A DNA stretch of 64,000 nt. It comes from Planosporangium thailandense (GTDB taxonomy: Bacteria > Actinomycetota > Actinomycetes > Mycobacteriales > Micromonosporaceae). The notes below the pieces were generated by a model that did no database searches, was not told where the DNA came from, and was given only the letters and a program-made list of their open reading frames with translations. The DNA is taken from NCBI RefSeq assembly GCF_011947195.1, contig NZ_JAATVY010000010.1, forward strand, positions 62,001-126,000, written 5' to 3'. Position 1 is the first letter of the stretch. Every line of letters starts with the position of its first letter. Both the position numbers and the translations under genes were made by a program. This document shows positions 1-8,213 of this stretch, in pieces.

Positions 1-321
1 CACCACGCCGAAGTCCCGGGTGTGTACCCGCCGCCGGTTCAGGACGGCCGCCAGCGGAATGGCCAGGAACAGTCCGCTGATCAGGATCGGCTCGACGAGC
101 GCGAGCGCGCCGAAGTTGAGCGCGAGCGCCTGCAGGCCGGTGCCGCCGGCCTCCGGGACCCACCCCAGCAGCCACCTCGGTCGGTGCGCCAGCCGTACGA
201 TCAGGCGCGGGTCGAGCGGCCGGGATGTCTTCTCCTGCTTGACCGCGCTCTGCTCCAGGGCGGACGCGATGGCGAAACAGATGGCCGAGCCGAACGCGGC
301 GGGTACGGCGACGATGTCCAC
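1..321 (-). CDS. DMT-type membrane protein, partial (cut by window edge)
   Basis: This is the N-terminal part of an integral membrane protein of the drug/metabolite-transporter (EamA-like) kind. About 107 residues are visible before the window edge. It is closely similar to the complete protein at 5033-5950: both share an ASALEQ segment, a PLDPRL segment and an LNRR(R/P)VHTRDFGV segment, so the two are paralogues. I take GTG at 321 as the start because similarity to the paralogue begins there. It follows the hpnR remnant by only 7 bases on the same strand, so the two may be co-transcribed. No clear ribosome-binding site is visible. The substrate is unknown. Confidence 0.75.
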   Translation of the reverse strand, partial: MDIVAVPAAFGSAICFAIASALEQSAVKQEKTSRPLDPRLIVRLAHRPRWLLGWVPEAGGTGLQALALNFGALALVEPILISGLFLAIPLAAVLNRRRVHTRDFGVV

Positions 322-328
322 GACACGC

Positions 329-916
329 TCAGGACCGGCTGGTGACCGGCGGGGGATCGGTCGACGGCCGCGCGCCGCCGTGCCCGGCGGGCCGGGAGTG
401 GATGTAGAGCTGGCGCCGGTCGCCCGGCGCGATGGCGTGGCGCTGTGGCGCCGGTAGCTCGTACCGGACCGCCCGGTGGTGCTCGGCGTAGAGCCGCTGC
501 GGGTCGTACACCCGGGAGAATTTCCACAGCATGCGGGCGAAGTTCGTCTGGCCGCGCAGCAGGTGCCCGGCGACCAGGCCGGCGGTCCTGGCCAGCGCCG
601 CGACACCGAGGTGCTTGCGGTTGATGACCGCCTGGGTACGTACCAGCTCGCGGTAGAACTCGCGCAGTGGAAGCCGGGTGGGAACCACGGCGTGCTGGAT
701 GTCGAACAGCCGGTAGTCCAGCGTGGTCAGGCGACGGGACAAGCGGGTGAACGCCTCCGCGAGCTCCGGTCCGCTGTGCGTCTGCAGGTCCACGATCCGT
801 ACGGCGTGGCCGGCGTTGCGTACCGCGGCCGCGACCCGCTCCAGCCCGAGCGGCTCCAACCTCAGGAACAGTTCCGAGTACATCAACCCGCTGGGGTGGA
901 CCAGCAGAACCCGCAT
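329..916 (-). pseudogene. hpnR: Internally deleted hopanoid C-3 methylase (HpnR remnant)
   Basis: The 195-codon frame is open, but the protein looks like the two ends of HpnR joined together. Residues 1 to about 45 (MRVLLVHPSGLMYSE...) match the start of the B12-binding domain. From about residue 58 (SRRLTTLDYRLFDIQHAV) it matches the conserved C-terminal part, including NRKH and GHLLRGQTNF..RMLWKF. The rest of the cobalamin domain and the whole radical-SAM core, including the CxxxCxxC cluster motif, are absent. Full-length HpnR is roughly 500 residues. The deletion is in frame, so a small protein could still be made, but it cannot be a radical-SAM methylase. The hopanoid operon lies 8.5 kb away. 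The family assignment comes from remembered family sequence. Confidence 0.75.
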
Positions 917-1012
917 CCGTCGTCTCCTCCCGCGTCGGCGGGCCGCCGGCTACCCGCCGGGCGCGGCTTCACACCGCGCCTGTCCGGTGGCGTGGCGGGT
1001 AGGGGTGCCCCC

Positions 1013-1990
1013 GTGACCGCCGTCGGCCGGTTGGACCGCTACCAGCGCAAGCACACCTGGCTGGGGTTCCCGCTGGCGGTCATCTACAAGTTCTTCGACG
1101 ACCGCGGCCCCTACCTGGCGGCGTTGGTGACCTACTACGGGTTCGTGTCGCTGTTCCCGCTGCTGCTGCTGTTTCTGAGCGCGCTCGGGTTCTTTCTGCA
1201 GTCCCATCCGGACCTGCAGCACCGGCTCGTCCAGTCCGCCCTCAAGGACCTCCCGGTCATCGGGTCGGAACTGCGGAACAACGTGGGCGGCTTCCGGGGC
1301 AGCGGCACGCGGCTGGCCTTCAGCGTGCTCGGCACCCTCTACGGCGCGCTGGGCGCGATGCAGGCCGCGCAGGCGGGGTTCAACCGCATCTACGGCGTAC
1401 CGCGCAACGAGCAGCCCAACCCGCTACTGTCCCGGCTGCGCAGCCTGGGGCTGTTGCTGCTGCTCGGCAGCGCGGTGGTCCTGTCGACGGCGGTCGCGAC
1501 GCTCGTGTCGACCGCAGGCACGGTGATCCGGCTGGGGCCCGGCGTGCGGATCGTCGGCTACCTCCTGTCGTTCGGGATCAACGCCGGGCTGTTCACCACG
1601 GCCATGCAGCTGCTGACGGCGCGGAAGCTGCGGACCCGCCACGTGATCGTCGGCGGGTTGATCGCCGCCGCCGCCTGGCTGGCGTTGCAGACCGTGGGTG
1701 CGAGCTACCTCGCCCGCCGGCTCAGCCACGCCAGCGCGCTCTACGGCGCGTTCGGCCTGGTCCTGGCCGCTCTCGCGTGGATCTACCTGCAGGCGTTCGT
1801 GCTGATGCTGGCGGCCGAGATCAACATGGTGGCCGACCACCGGTTGTGGCCGCGGGCGCTGCTCACCCCGTTCACCGACGACGTCGACCTGACCGAGGCC
1901 GACCGGCGGGTGTACGCGATGTACGTGGCCGCGCAGCGGTTCAAGGGCTTCGAGACGGTGGCCGTGGATCTCTCCCGGCCACCGTCGTAG
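1013..1990 (+). CDS. YihY/virulence factor BrkB family membrane protein
   Basis: This 325-residue integral membrane protein has the typical YihY/BrkB start: a short basic N-terminus (RYQRKH), then a region with FFDDRGPYLAALVTYYGF and FPLLLL in the first membrane segment. Five to six hydrophobic segments follow, ending in an ALYGAFGLVLAALAWIYLQA helix that is strongly conserved in the family. The molecular role of this family is poorly defined; older ribonuclease BN labels are considered wrong. The open frame extends far upstream, but I choose GTG at 1013 because the family similarity starts just after it and AGGGGT lies 6 bases upstream. It converges on the PRC-barrel gene with a 21-base gap. 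Confidence 0.88.
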   Translation: MTAVGRLDRYQRKHTWLGFPLAVIYKFFDDRGPYLAALVTYYGFVSLFPLLLLFLSALGFFLQSHPDLQHRLVQSALKDLPVIGSELRNNVGGFRGSGTRLAFSVLGTLYGALGAMQAAQAGFNRIYGVPRNEQPNPLLSRLRSLGLLLLLGSAVVLSTAVATLVSTAGTVIRLGPGVRIVGYLLSFGINAGLFTTAMQLLTARKLRTRHVIVGGLIAAAAWLALQTVGASYLARRLSHASALYGAFGLVLAALAWIYLQAFVLMLAAEINMVADHRLWPRALLTPFTDDVDLTEADRRVYAMYVAAQRFKGFETVAVDLSRPPS

Positions 1991-2011
1991 CCGGGTTGTC
2001 CTGCCGCGCGG

Positions 2012-2836
2012 TCACTTGCCGCGGGGGGAGCGTTCCTCGCCGGGCCGGTCCTGCTCGGCGCGGGTCTCGCCGGGAACCTCCTCCTCGATGTGCTCCTTGC
2101 GGACCTCACCGCGGACGGTCTGCTCCTCGACGACCTTCTCCTTGCCCAGGCGTACCCGCTCCACGGGTGTGCTCTCCTTGCTGACGACCGGGCGCTCCTC
2201 GTGCAGGATCACCTCCTGCTCGGACTCGGTGAACTCGGGACCGGTCGCCGCCGTCGCCCGCTCGGCCTCGCTGATCGGCTCCCGTTCGACGCGCAGCACC
2301 TCGCGCTCCACCGGTACCGTGACCTGCTCCTCTTCGGTGGTCACGTACTTGCGCAGCCGGACCCGACCGGCCTCCACCCGTTCGGTGCCGACCCGCAGGT
2401 GCTCCTCTGAACGGGTCATCGCCTCCCCGCCGCGCTCCCGGTCGCGCTCGGTCCGCTCCCGGACGCCGGTGCCGGGGGCCGCCCCGGTGGCGGCGGCCTC
2501 GCCCTCGTGCTGCGAGTGCCAGCCCAGGTTGCCGTAGTAGGCGCACAGCTCCTGCTCCTTGTCAGGGCTGAGTTCGCCGGCCTCGGGCTCGATCTTCGGG
2601 GCCTCCTTGACCTGGTCCTTCTCGTAGGGCACGTGCAGCGTCTCGCCCGTGATCTCCGCGTCGTCCAGCGGAACGAACGACTCCTTCAGCCCGAACAGCC
2701 CGGTCCGTACGGACACCCATTCCGGCTCGCGGGTGTCGACGTCCACGAAGATCTGACCGAAGGACCCGATCTTGTCGTCATTGCGGTCGTACACGTCGTG
2801 TCCGGCCACGCGCTGAAGCTCTTCCGTGCGCAACAT
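2012..2836 (-). CDS. PRC-barrel and DUF2382 (YsnF-like) stress protein
   Basis: This is a 274-residue soluble, highly charged protein. Residues 1-85 form a PRC-barrel: the VYDRNDDKIG turn, then VDVDTREPEWVSVRTGL and a FVPL strand. A linker follows. The C-terminal half carries a DUF2382 repeat region (RLRKYVTTEEEQVTVPVEREV, then VILHEERPVV and ERVRLGKE). Such two-domain proteins are common in actinobacteria and deinococci and are often stress-induced; their biochemical role is unknown. An earlier ATG at 2878 is in frame. I prefer 2836 because GGAAGG lies about 10 bases upstream and the PRC-barrel proper begins there. It stands alone between convergent YihY and divergent arsR. Confidence 0.85.
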   Translation of the reverse strand: MLRTEELQRVAGHDVYDRNDDKIGSFGQIFVDVDTREPEWVSVRTGLFGLKESFVPLDDAEITGETLHVPYEKDQVKEAPKIEPEAGELSPDKEQELCAYYGNLGWHSQHEGEAAATGAAPGTGVRERTERDRERGGEAMTRSEEHLRVGTERVEAGRVRLRKYVTTEEEQVTVPVEREVLRVEREPISEAERATAATGPEFTESEQEVILHEERPVVSKESTPVERVRLGKEKVVEEQTVRGEVRKEHIEEEVPGETRAEQDRPGEERSPRGK

Positions 2837-2981
2837 CGCCTTTGCGTCCTTCCGTGGCGGCTGTGCAGTTTTGCTCACGTTCGGCTACCCATACGGGTTG
2901 CGGGCTCACCACATGCGGGCGCCCATTCCTGCCGGGCGCCGCGAGGCGGCGGATCCGCCCGCACGGCCCTATCATCGGTTC

Positions 2982-3383
2982 ATGGCGATGACAGCAGGCG
3001 ACGACGATTCCGGCCGTGGCACCCACCTGTCGCCGGCCGTGGCGCTGTTCCGCGGCCTGGGCGATCCGGCCCGGCTCGCGATCGTGCACGAACTGGCGCG
3101 GGGCGAGCGGCGCATCGTCGACCTCACCAGGGCGCTGGGGCTGGCCCAGTCGACCGTGTCGGCCCACGTGGCGTGCCTGCGCGGGTGCGGCCTGGTCGAC
3201 GGCCGGCCGGTGGGCCGGCAGATGCTCTACCGGCTGAGCCGCCCCGAGCTGCTGGCCGTGCTGGCAGCGGCCGAGCAGCTGCTGGCCGCCACCGGGAACG
3301 CGGTGGCCCTGTGCCCGGCCGGCGGCGACCGTGATCGCCCGGCCGGCGGCGACCGTGATCGCCCGGCGGCGGTGTCCAGGTGA
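2982..3383 (+). CDS. ArsR-family metal-responsive repressor
   Basis: This 133-residue winged-helix protein has the ArsR core: FRGLGDPARLAIVHEL, then a helix-turn-helix (VDLTRALGLAQSTVSAHVACLRG) and a wing (GRPVGRQMLYRLS). Cysteines sit at CLRGCG, directly after the recognition helix, and near the C-terminus, which suggests a CmtR/NmtR-like thiolate site. The metal cannot be assigned from sequence. The last 20 residues contain a directly repeated GGDRDRPA unit, encoded by a near-perfect 22-base tandem repeat at 3324-3369. The stop overlaps the start of the CDF transporter by 4 bases (GTGA), so the two are translationally coupled. It probably represses its own operon. Confidence 0.9.
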   Translation: MAMTAGDDDSGRGTHLSPAVALFRGLGDPARLAIVHELARGERRIVDLTRALGLAQSTVSAHVACLRGCGLVDGRPVGRQMLYRLSRPELLAVLAAAEQLLAATGNAVALCPAGGDRDRPAGGDRDRPAAVSR

Positions 3384-4321
3384 ACGGCGACCAGAGCCAT
3401 CGGCACGGGCACGGCCATGGCCATGGCCACGGCTTGCCGGCCGGCGGGCCGCGCCGACCCCTGGCGATCGTGCTGGCGATCTCGACGGCGATCCTGGCCG
3501 TCGAGGTCGTCGGCGCGCTGCTGTCGGGATCGCTGGCGCTGCTCGCCGACGCCGGCCACCTGCTCACCGACGTCGCCGGGCTGGCGCTGGCGCTCGTCGC
3601 GGCCGTGCTCGCCGGTCGGCCGGCCACGGACACCCGCACCTGGGGGTACCGGCGGGCGGAGGTGCTCGCCGCCGCGGCCCAGGCCGCCGTCCTGCTTGCC
3701 GTCGGCGGCTTCGTGCTCGCCGAAGGGGTCCGCCGCCTGCTCGAGCCACCGGCGGTGGCGTCCGGGCTGATGGTGGTGTTCGGCGCGATCGGCCTGGCCG
3801 GCAACGCGGTGTCCATCGCGGTGCTGTCGCGGGTGCGGGGCGGCAACCTCAACATCCGTGCCGCGCTGCTGGAGGTCGTCAACGACGCGCTGGGCGCCGG
3901 GGCGGTGCTCGCCGCCGCCGTGGTGATCGCGTACACCGGCTGGACCCGCGCCGACGCGGTCGCCTCCCTGCTGATCGGCGCGATGATCGTGCCCCGCACC
4001 TGGCGGCTGCTGCGCGAAACCGTGGACGTGCTGATGGAGGCGACGCCGAAGGGCGTGGACCTGGCCGCCGTACGGGCCCACATCCTCGCGCTCGCGGGCG
4101 TACGCGAGGTGCACGACCTGCACGCGTCGTCGGTGGCCAGCGACCTGCCGGTGCTCACCGCACACGTCGTTGTCGACGACGGGTGCTTCCGCGACGGGCA
4201 GCTACCGGTCCTGCTCGACCGGCTCCAGCAGTGCCTGGCGGGTCACTTCGACGTCGCGCACAGCACGTTCCAGTTCGAGCCGGCCGGGCACGCCACGCAC
4301 GAACACCCCACCCACCGCTGA
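3380..4321 (+). CDS. Cation diffusion facilitator (CzcD/ZitB-like) metal efflux protein
   Basis: This is a 313-residue CDF transporter that exports divalent metal ions in exchange for protons. A His-Gly-rich N-terminal tail (HGHGHGHGHG) precedes six membrane segments, and a cytoplasmic C-terminal domain follows from about residue 210. The metal site in TM2 is the usual H58-x3-D62 (DAGHLLTD). In TM5 the expected HxxxD reads E163-VVN-D167, so one ligand is changed from His to Glu, which may alter metal choice. Start is GTG at 3380, overlapping the ArsR stop by 4 bases. Together with arsR it forms a metal-sensing and efflux operon. Zinc, cadmium or cobalt are all possible substrates. Confidence 0.92.
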   Translation: MNGDQSHRHGHGHGHGHGLPAGGPRRPLAIVLAISTAILAVEVVGALLSGSLALLADAGHLLTDVAGLALALVAAVLAGRPATDTRTWGYRRAEVLAAAAQAAVLLAVGGFVLAEGVRRLLEPPAVASGLMVVFGAIGLAGNAVSIAVLSRVRGGNLNIRAALLEVVNDALGAGAVLAAAVVIAYTGWTRADAVASLLIGAMIVPRTWRLLRETVDVLMEATPKGVDLAAVRAHILALAGVREVHDLHASSVASDLPVLTAHVVVDDGCFRDGQLPVLLDRLQQCLAGHFDVAHSTFQFEPAGHATHEHPTHR

Positions 4322-4363
4322 CCGCGTCCGGGGGCGACGCGGTGGTGAGGCAGGCTGGAGGGT

Positions 4364-5038
4364 ATGGCGCACCCCGAGCCGCTGCCCGGCTTCCTCGGGC
4401 ACGTCGCGCCGCTGCTGGACCGCTACGGTTACCTCGCGATCGCCTGGCTGGTGGGGGTGGAGAGCTTCGGCGTACCGGCCCCCGGTCAAACGATCATCAT
4501 CGCGGCCGCCGTCTACGCCGGCGCCGGGCGCCTCAACATCGTGGCCGTCGCGACGGTCGCGTTCGTCGTCGCCGTCCTCGGTGACAACATCGGATACGCC
4601 ATCGGCCGCATCGGCGGCCACCGCCTCGTGCACCGGTACGGCCGGTACGTCCGGCTGACGCCTGAGCGGCTGGACCGGGCCGAGCGGTTCTTCGCCCGCC
4701 GGGGCGGCCTGATCGTCGTCATCGCGCGCTTCATCGACGGCCTGCGCCAGTTCAACGGCGTCATCGCCGGCATCAACGAGATGGGGTGGAAGCGGTTCCT
4801 GGCCTGCAACGCGCTCGGCGCCGCGCTGTGGGTCGGTCTGTGGTCGGCCGTGGGCTACACGGCCGGCGTCCACGCCGCCGCGGTTTACCACACGATCCAC
4901 CGGTACCACTGGTACGCCATCGGCGCCCTGATCGCGCTGGTCGGCGGCGTCGCGGCGCTGCACGTGATCAAGCGGAGACGACGCCGGCGGCCGGCGCCCG
5001 ACCCCGGCGACCGCTCCGCCGTCGACGAGCGCTCATGA
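4364..5038 (+). CDS. DedA family membrane protein
   Basis: This 224-residue protein belongs to the DedA/SNARE-associated superfamily, whose members include undecaprenyl-phosphate and phospholipid flippases. The signature is clear: GVESFGVPAPGQTIIIAA near the N-terminus, GDNIGYAIGRIGG in the middle, and FFARRGGLIVVIARFIDGLRQ with the functionally important Arg residues. Two or more C-terminal membrane segments are followed by a basic RRRRRR tail. ATG at 4364 has GGAGGGT 3 bases upstream. The 3' end overlaps the convergent DMT gene by 6 bases. Its exact lipid substrate is not evident. Confidence 0.9.
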   Translation: MAHPEPLPGFLGHVAPLLDRYGYLAIAWLVGVESFGVPAPGQTIIIAAAVYAGAGRLNIVAVATVAFVVAVLGDNIGYAIGRIGGHRLVHRYGRYVRLTPERLDRAERFFARRGGLIVVIARFIDGLRQFNGVIAGINEMGWKRFLACNALGAALWVGLWSAVGYTAGVHAAAVYHTIHRYHWYAIGALIALVGGVAALHVIKRRRRRRPAPDPGDRSAVDERS

Positions 5039-5950
5039 CGCGTGCTCACCGCCCGGACGGAACGGTGTCGTCGCCGTACGCGCCGAGTCTGCCGCCTGCT
5101 GCCGGTTGCCGTCCGGGCGGCTCGTGCTGGCCAGCCAGATGCCGCCGGCCATGGCGACGGCGGCGGCCGACTGCACGGCCAGCCGTACCGGGTCGGTCGA
5201 CAGCGTCTCGTGGAACGCGGTGACCCCGACGACCACGCCGGTCACCGGATCCATGATCGTGATCGCGGTGAGCGGCACGGCGAGCCGGCCGCTCTGGAAG
5301 GCGTTCTGGTTGAGCAGGATCGCGCTGAACCCCACGGCGACGAGCCCGTAGAACTGACCCTGGGCGAGCACGCTGAGCGGTTCGTGAGCCAGCTCCGAGG
5401 TCAGCGTCTTCAGCAGGGACGCGCCGATGCCGTACAGCAGGCCGGTCGCGATGCCGAGCACCGCGCCCCGGGTGGAGTTGCGGGTCTGCCAGCCCACGGC
5501 GAGGCAGACCGCCAGGACGGGGCCCGCCCAGAGCGCGACGCCGAGCCAGCCGGCGACCGACGGCTCGTCCAGCCCCGGTTGCGGCCGGGCGGCCACCAGG
5601 AAGGCGGCCAGGCCCGCGCCACCGAGCGCGACGACGCCGAAATCCCGCGTGTGGACCGGCCGCCGGTTGAGGGTGGCCTCCAGCGGAATGGCCAGGAACA
5701 GGCCGCTGACGAGCAGCGGCTCGACGAGGGCGAGCGGCCCGAAGTTGAGCGCCACCGCCTGCAGGCCGGTCCCGATCGCCTCCGGAATCCAGGCCGCCAG
5801 CCACATCGGTTCGCGCACCAGCCGCAGCAGCAGCCGCGGATCCAGCGGCTTCGCCTGCTTCTGCTGCTTGGCCGCCCGCTGCTCCAGCGCGGAGGCCACC
5901 GCGAAAGACGCGGCCGAGCCGAGCGCCGCGAGGAGCGCGACCAGGTTCAT
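5033..5950 (-). CDS. DMT-type (EamA-like) membrane protein
   Basis: This 305-residue protein has about nine to ten hydrophobic segments arranged as two similar halves, as in the drug/metabolite transporter superfamily. The N-terminal half (AASFAVASALEQRAAKQQKQ, then LVEPLLVSGLFLAIPLEA) strongly resembles the truncated paralogue at 1-321. The second half has a YGIGASLLKTLTSEL segment and a PLTAITIMDPVTGVVVG segment. The transported compound is unknown. It starts 28 bases after the end of the glycosyltransferase on the same strand, so the two may form an operon, perhaps for export of a lipid-linked product. That link is inference. Confidence 0.85.
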   Translation of the reverse strand: MNLVALLAALGSAASFAVASALEQRAAKQQKQAKPLDPRLLLRLVREPMWLAAWIPEAIGTGLQAVALNFGPLALVEPLLVSGLFLAIPLEATLNRRPVHTRDFGVVALGGAGLAAFLVAARPQPGLDEPSVAGWLGVALWAGPVLAVCLAVGWQTRNSTRGAVLGIATGLLYGIGASLLKTLTSELAHEPLSVLAQGQFYGLVAVGFSAILLNQNAFQSGRLAVPLTAITIMDPVTGVVVGVTAFHETLSTDPVRLAVQSAAAVAMAGGIWLASTSRPDGNRQQAADSARTATTPFRPGGEHAS

Positions 5951-5978
5951 GGGCCAGCCAGCCCCCGCATCGCCGCCG

Positions 5979-7217
5979 TCACCGCTGGCGCGCCGTTGCC
6001 GTGGGCGCGCCGGCCGTGGGCGCCGTCGCCGTGGGCGCGGTGGCCGTGGGCGCCGTTGCCGTGGCCGTGGGCGCCGGGGTCGGGCGCGCCGTGGTCGGAT
6101 CCGCGCCGCGCGCGATCGACGCGATCACGGCCGCCGGGTCGGATTCGAACAGCGCCAGCCCGGCGGACCGCTGACGTCCGGCCCGTACGCCGTCCGCGAG
6201 CTCCGCCAGCGCGGCGCCCAGCTCGTCGCGGCGGCGCACCAGCCGCACCACGCCGGCCTCCGCCATCGCGACCGCGTTGGCCTTGCCGTGCCCGGGAATC
6301 GGGCGGTACGTGAGCACCGGCAGCCCGCTCGCCATGGCCTCCAGCGCGGTCAGGCCCCCGGCGTTCTCCACGAGCACGTCGACGGCCCGCATGAGCGCCG
6401 GCATGTCGGAGACCCAACCGAAGACGTACCCGGTGCGTGCGCGGCGCATCCGGCGGTACAGGGCAGCGTTGCGCCCGCAGACGGTCACCGGTACGGCCTC
6501 GCCCGTCGCGGCGATCTCCCGCGCCGCCGCCGCCACCTGACCCACGCCCCACGAGCCGGCGACGAGCAGGGCGAGGCGTTCGCCGGTCGGCAGGCCGAAG
6601 TGGTCGCGCGCCCGGCGCCGGTCGGCGGCCGACGGAGGCCGGCACCGGGGTGAGACCACCCGGCCGGCCACCCGGACGTCCCGCGCACCGAGCGCGACCG
6701 CCTGGGCGCGGCTGGTCTTGTGGGCCGCGCAGTGGACGTCGACGCCCGGCGAGACCCAGATCGGGTGGACGGCGAAGTCGGTCAGGTACGTCACCACGGG
6801 CGTGGTCAGCAGCCCCTCCCGGCGCAGCGGGCCGAGCACCTGGCTGACGATCGGGTAGACCGATACGACCACGCCGGTGTCCGGGGGAAGGGAGCACAGC
6901 ATGCGGCCGCGTACCGGGCGTAGCAGACCGCGGGTGGCCGGTGCGGCCTCCGAGAACCGGCAGCCGATCGTGAACAGGCCGTCGTACAGCCAGGGCAGCC
7001 GGATCAGCAGCCCGTGGTACGTCCCGCGCAGCAGCCGGCCGAGCCCCCACGGCATGACGTCGGCCAGGTCGGCGCAGTCGACGCGGCAGCCCAGGCCGCG
7101 TAGCCGGTCGGCCAGCTCCCGGGTCACGCCGTCGTGCCCGGCGCCGGCGCTGGCTGAGATCACGACGACGCGAGGTCCCGGTGCGCCGCCGGTCGGGTCA
7201 TGCTCGAGTGTCGACAC
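5979..7217 (-). CDS. MGDG-synthase-type glycosyltransferase (GT-B fold)
   Basis: This is a 412-residue enzyme of the MurG/monogalactosyldiacylglycerol synthase superfamily. The N-terminal acceptor-binding domain begins with SASAGAGHDGVTRELADRL, the glycine loop seen in MGDG synthases. The C-terminal nucleotide-sugar domain has a VCGRN loop, VLVENAGGLTALEAMASGLPVL and YRPIPGHGKANA. A lipid acceptor (diacylglycerol or polyprenyl) is likely; the sugar is unknown. The last 35 residues are low-complexity Ala-Pro-Thr (APTATAPTA repeats), encoded by imperfect 18-base repeats at about 6000-6075. These may be a recently expanded tail. Start GTG at 7217 is divergent from the SDR gene. Confidence 0.85.
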   Translation of the reverse strand: MSTLEHDPTGGAPGPRVVVISASAGAGHDGVTRELADRLRGLGCRVDCADLADVMPWGLGRLLRGTYHGLLIRLPWLYDGLFTIGCRFSEAAPATRGLLRPVRGRMLCSLPPDTGVVVSVYPIVSQVLGPLRREGLLTTPVVTYLTDFAVHPIWVSPGVDVHCAAHKTSRAQAVALGARDVRVAGRVVSPRCRPPSAADRRRARDHFGLPTGERLALLVAGSWGVGQVAAAAREIAATGEAVPVTVCGRNAALYRRMRRARTGYVFGWVSDMPALMRAVDVLVENAGGLTALEAMASGLPVLTYRPIPGHGKANAVAMAEAGVVRLVRRRDELGAALAELADGVRAGRQRSAGLALFESDPAAVIASIARGADPTTARPTPAPTATATAPTATAPTATAPTAGAPTATARQR

Positions 7218-7395
7218 GCAAGCGGCTCTACCACCACGCGCCCGGACTAACCACGCTCGTCCGGTGCGATCAGCCTCTTCCTTGCGCGTCGCTGGCCCGT
7301 CGCGCGCGCAGCAGCGTTACCCACCGGGCACCACGGCGGGAGGGAGTCAATCGTCGACATGATTGGGCGGCCGTAATCGGGGAATCGCCGGGCGC

Positions 7396-8148
7396 ATGCG
7401 GATCTCGGGGCGCGTCGCGCTCGTCACCGGCGCGTCGTCGGGCATCGGCCGGGCGAGCGCGCTGCGGTTGGCCGACGCCGGAGCACGGCTGCTGCTGCAC
7501 GGCCGCGACCGGGACCGGCTCGCGGCGCTGGCCGAACGTACGGGCGGCATCCCGCTGGTGGGTGACCTGGCCGGCGCGGGCGAGGCGGACCGGCTGGCCG
7601 CCGAGGCGCTCCGGCTCGTCGAGGCGGTCGACATCGTCGTCTGCAACGCCGGCATCGGCTGGGCCGGCCCGTTCGAGGCCATGGGCGCCGGCGACATCGA
7701 ACGGCTGGTCGCGGTCAACCTTGTCGCGCCGATGCGGCTCACCCGGGCGCTGCTGCCCGGGATGCTGGCGCGGGCCTGCGGGTACCTGATGTACGTCACC
7801 TCGATCGCCGGGCGTACGGGCGTGGCGGGTGAGGCGGTGTACGCGGCCACGAAGGCCGGCCTGGACACGTTCGCCGAGAGTCTGCGGCTGGAGGCGCGCG
7901 GCACCGGCGTGGGCGTCGGCGTGTTCGTGCCCGGCGTCGTCGCCACCGAGTTCTTCGCGCGGCGGGGCCGGCCGTACGAGCGCGCCCTTCCCCAGCCACT
8001 GCCCGCCGACCGGGTCGCCGACCTGCTGGTCGACCAGATCGCCGCCGGCGGGGCCGAGCGGTACGCACCCGGCTGGCTGCGCCTGCCCGTGGCGGTGCGC
8101 GCCACCATGCCCGGACTGTACCGGCAGCTCGCCGCCTGGTTCGGCTGA
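7396..8148 (+). CDS. Short-chain dehydrogenase/reductase (SDR)
   Basis: This 250-residue classical SDR has the TGASSGIGRASALRLA cofactor loop near the N-terminus, NAG (CNAGIGWAG), the catalytic Ser in VTSIAGR and the YAATK motif (Tyr-x3-Lys), followed by an ESLRLEARGTGVGVGVFVPG region. All catalytic residues are present. An HGRD motif after beta-2 suggests NADPH use. The substrate is unknown; it resembles DltE-like oxidoreductases. ATG at 7396 is chosen over an upstream in-frame TTG at 7363 because the Rossmann fold begins just after it. It ends just before a perfect hairpin shared with the convergent HxlR gene. Confidence 0.9.
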   Translation: MRISGRVALVTGASSGIGRASALRLADAGARLLLHGRDRDRLAALAERTGGIPLVGDLAGAGEADRLAAEALRLVEAVDIVVCNAGIGWAGPFEAMGAGDIERLVAVNLVAPMRLTRALLPGMLARACGYLMYVTSIAGRTGVAGEAVYAATKAGLDTFAESLRLEARGTGVGVGVFVPGVVATEFFARRGRPYERALPQPLPADRVADLLVDQIAAGGAERYAPGWLRLPVAVRATMPGLYRQLAAWFG

Positions 8149-8159
8149 GGAGCCAGCGG

Positions 8160-8202
8160 TGGGTTATCGACGTTATCGCCGCCTCGTAACGTCGATAACC
8201 CA
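8160..8202. terminator. Perfect 16-bp stem hairpin between convergent genes
   Basis: Bases 8160-8175 and 8187-8202 are exact inverted complements (TGGGTTATCGACGTTA on the left arm) around an 11-base loop. It lies 11 bases after the SDR stop and 11 bases before the end of the HxlR gene, so it can serve as a bidirectional terminator. There is no T-tract. The arms are strikingly AT-rich compared with the surroundings. Confidence 0.75.
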
Positions 8203-8213
8203 ACGCCGGGCCG

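Noticed and set aside
476-1012. Long open frame upstream of the YihY start
   Set aside because: It is antisense to the hpnR remnant, has a Gln/Arg/Pro-rich composition typical of G+C-driven spurious frames, and family similarity begins only at 1013.
2885-2909. GGGTAG site before the PRC-barrel gene as a SigB promoter
   Set aside because: The -10 element fits, but no GNNT lies at 14-16 bases; only a half match, so it is not listed as a promoter.
6000-6075. CCGTGGGCGCC-type repeats as a CRISPR or intergenic repeat
   Set aside because: The units are short, imperfect, without spacers and lie in frame inside the glycosyltransferase tail (Ala-Pro-Thr repeats).
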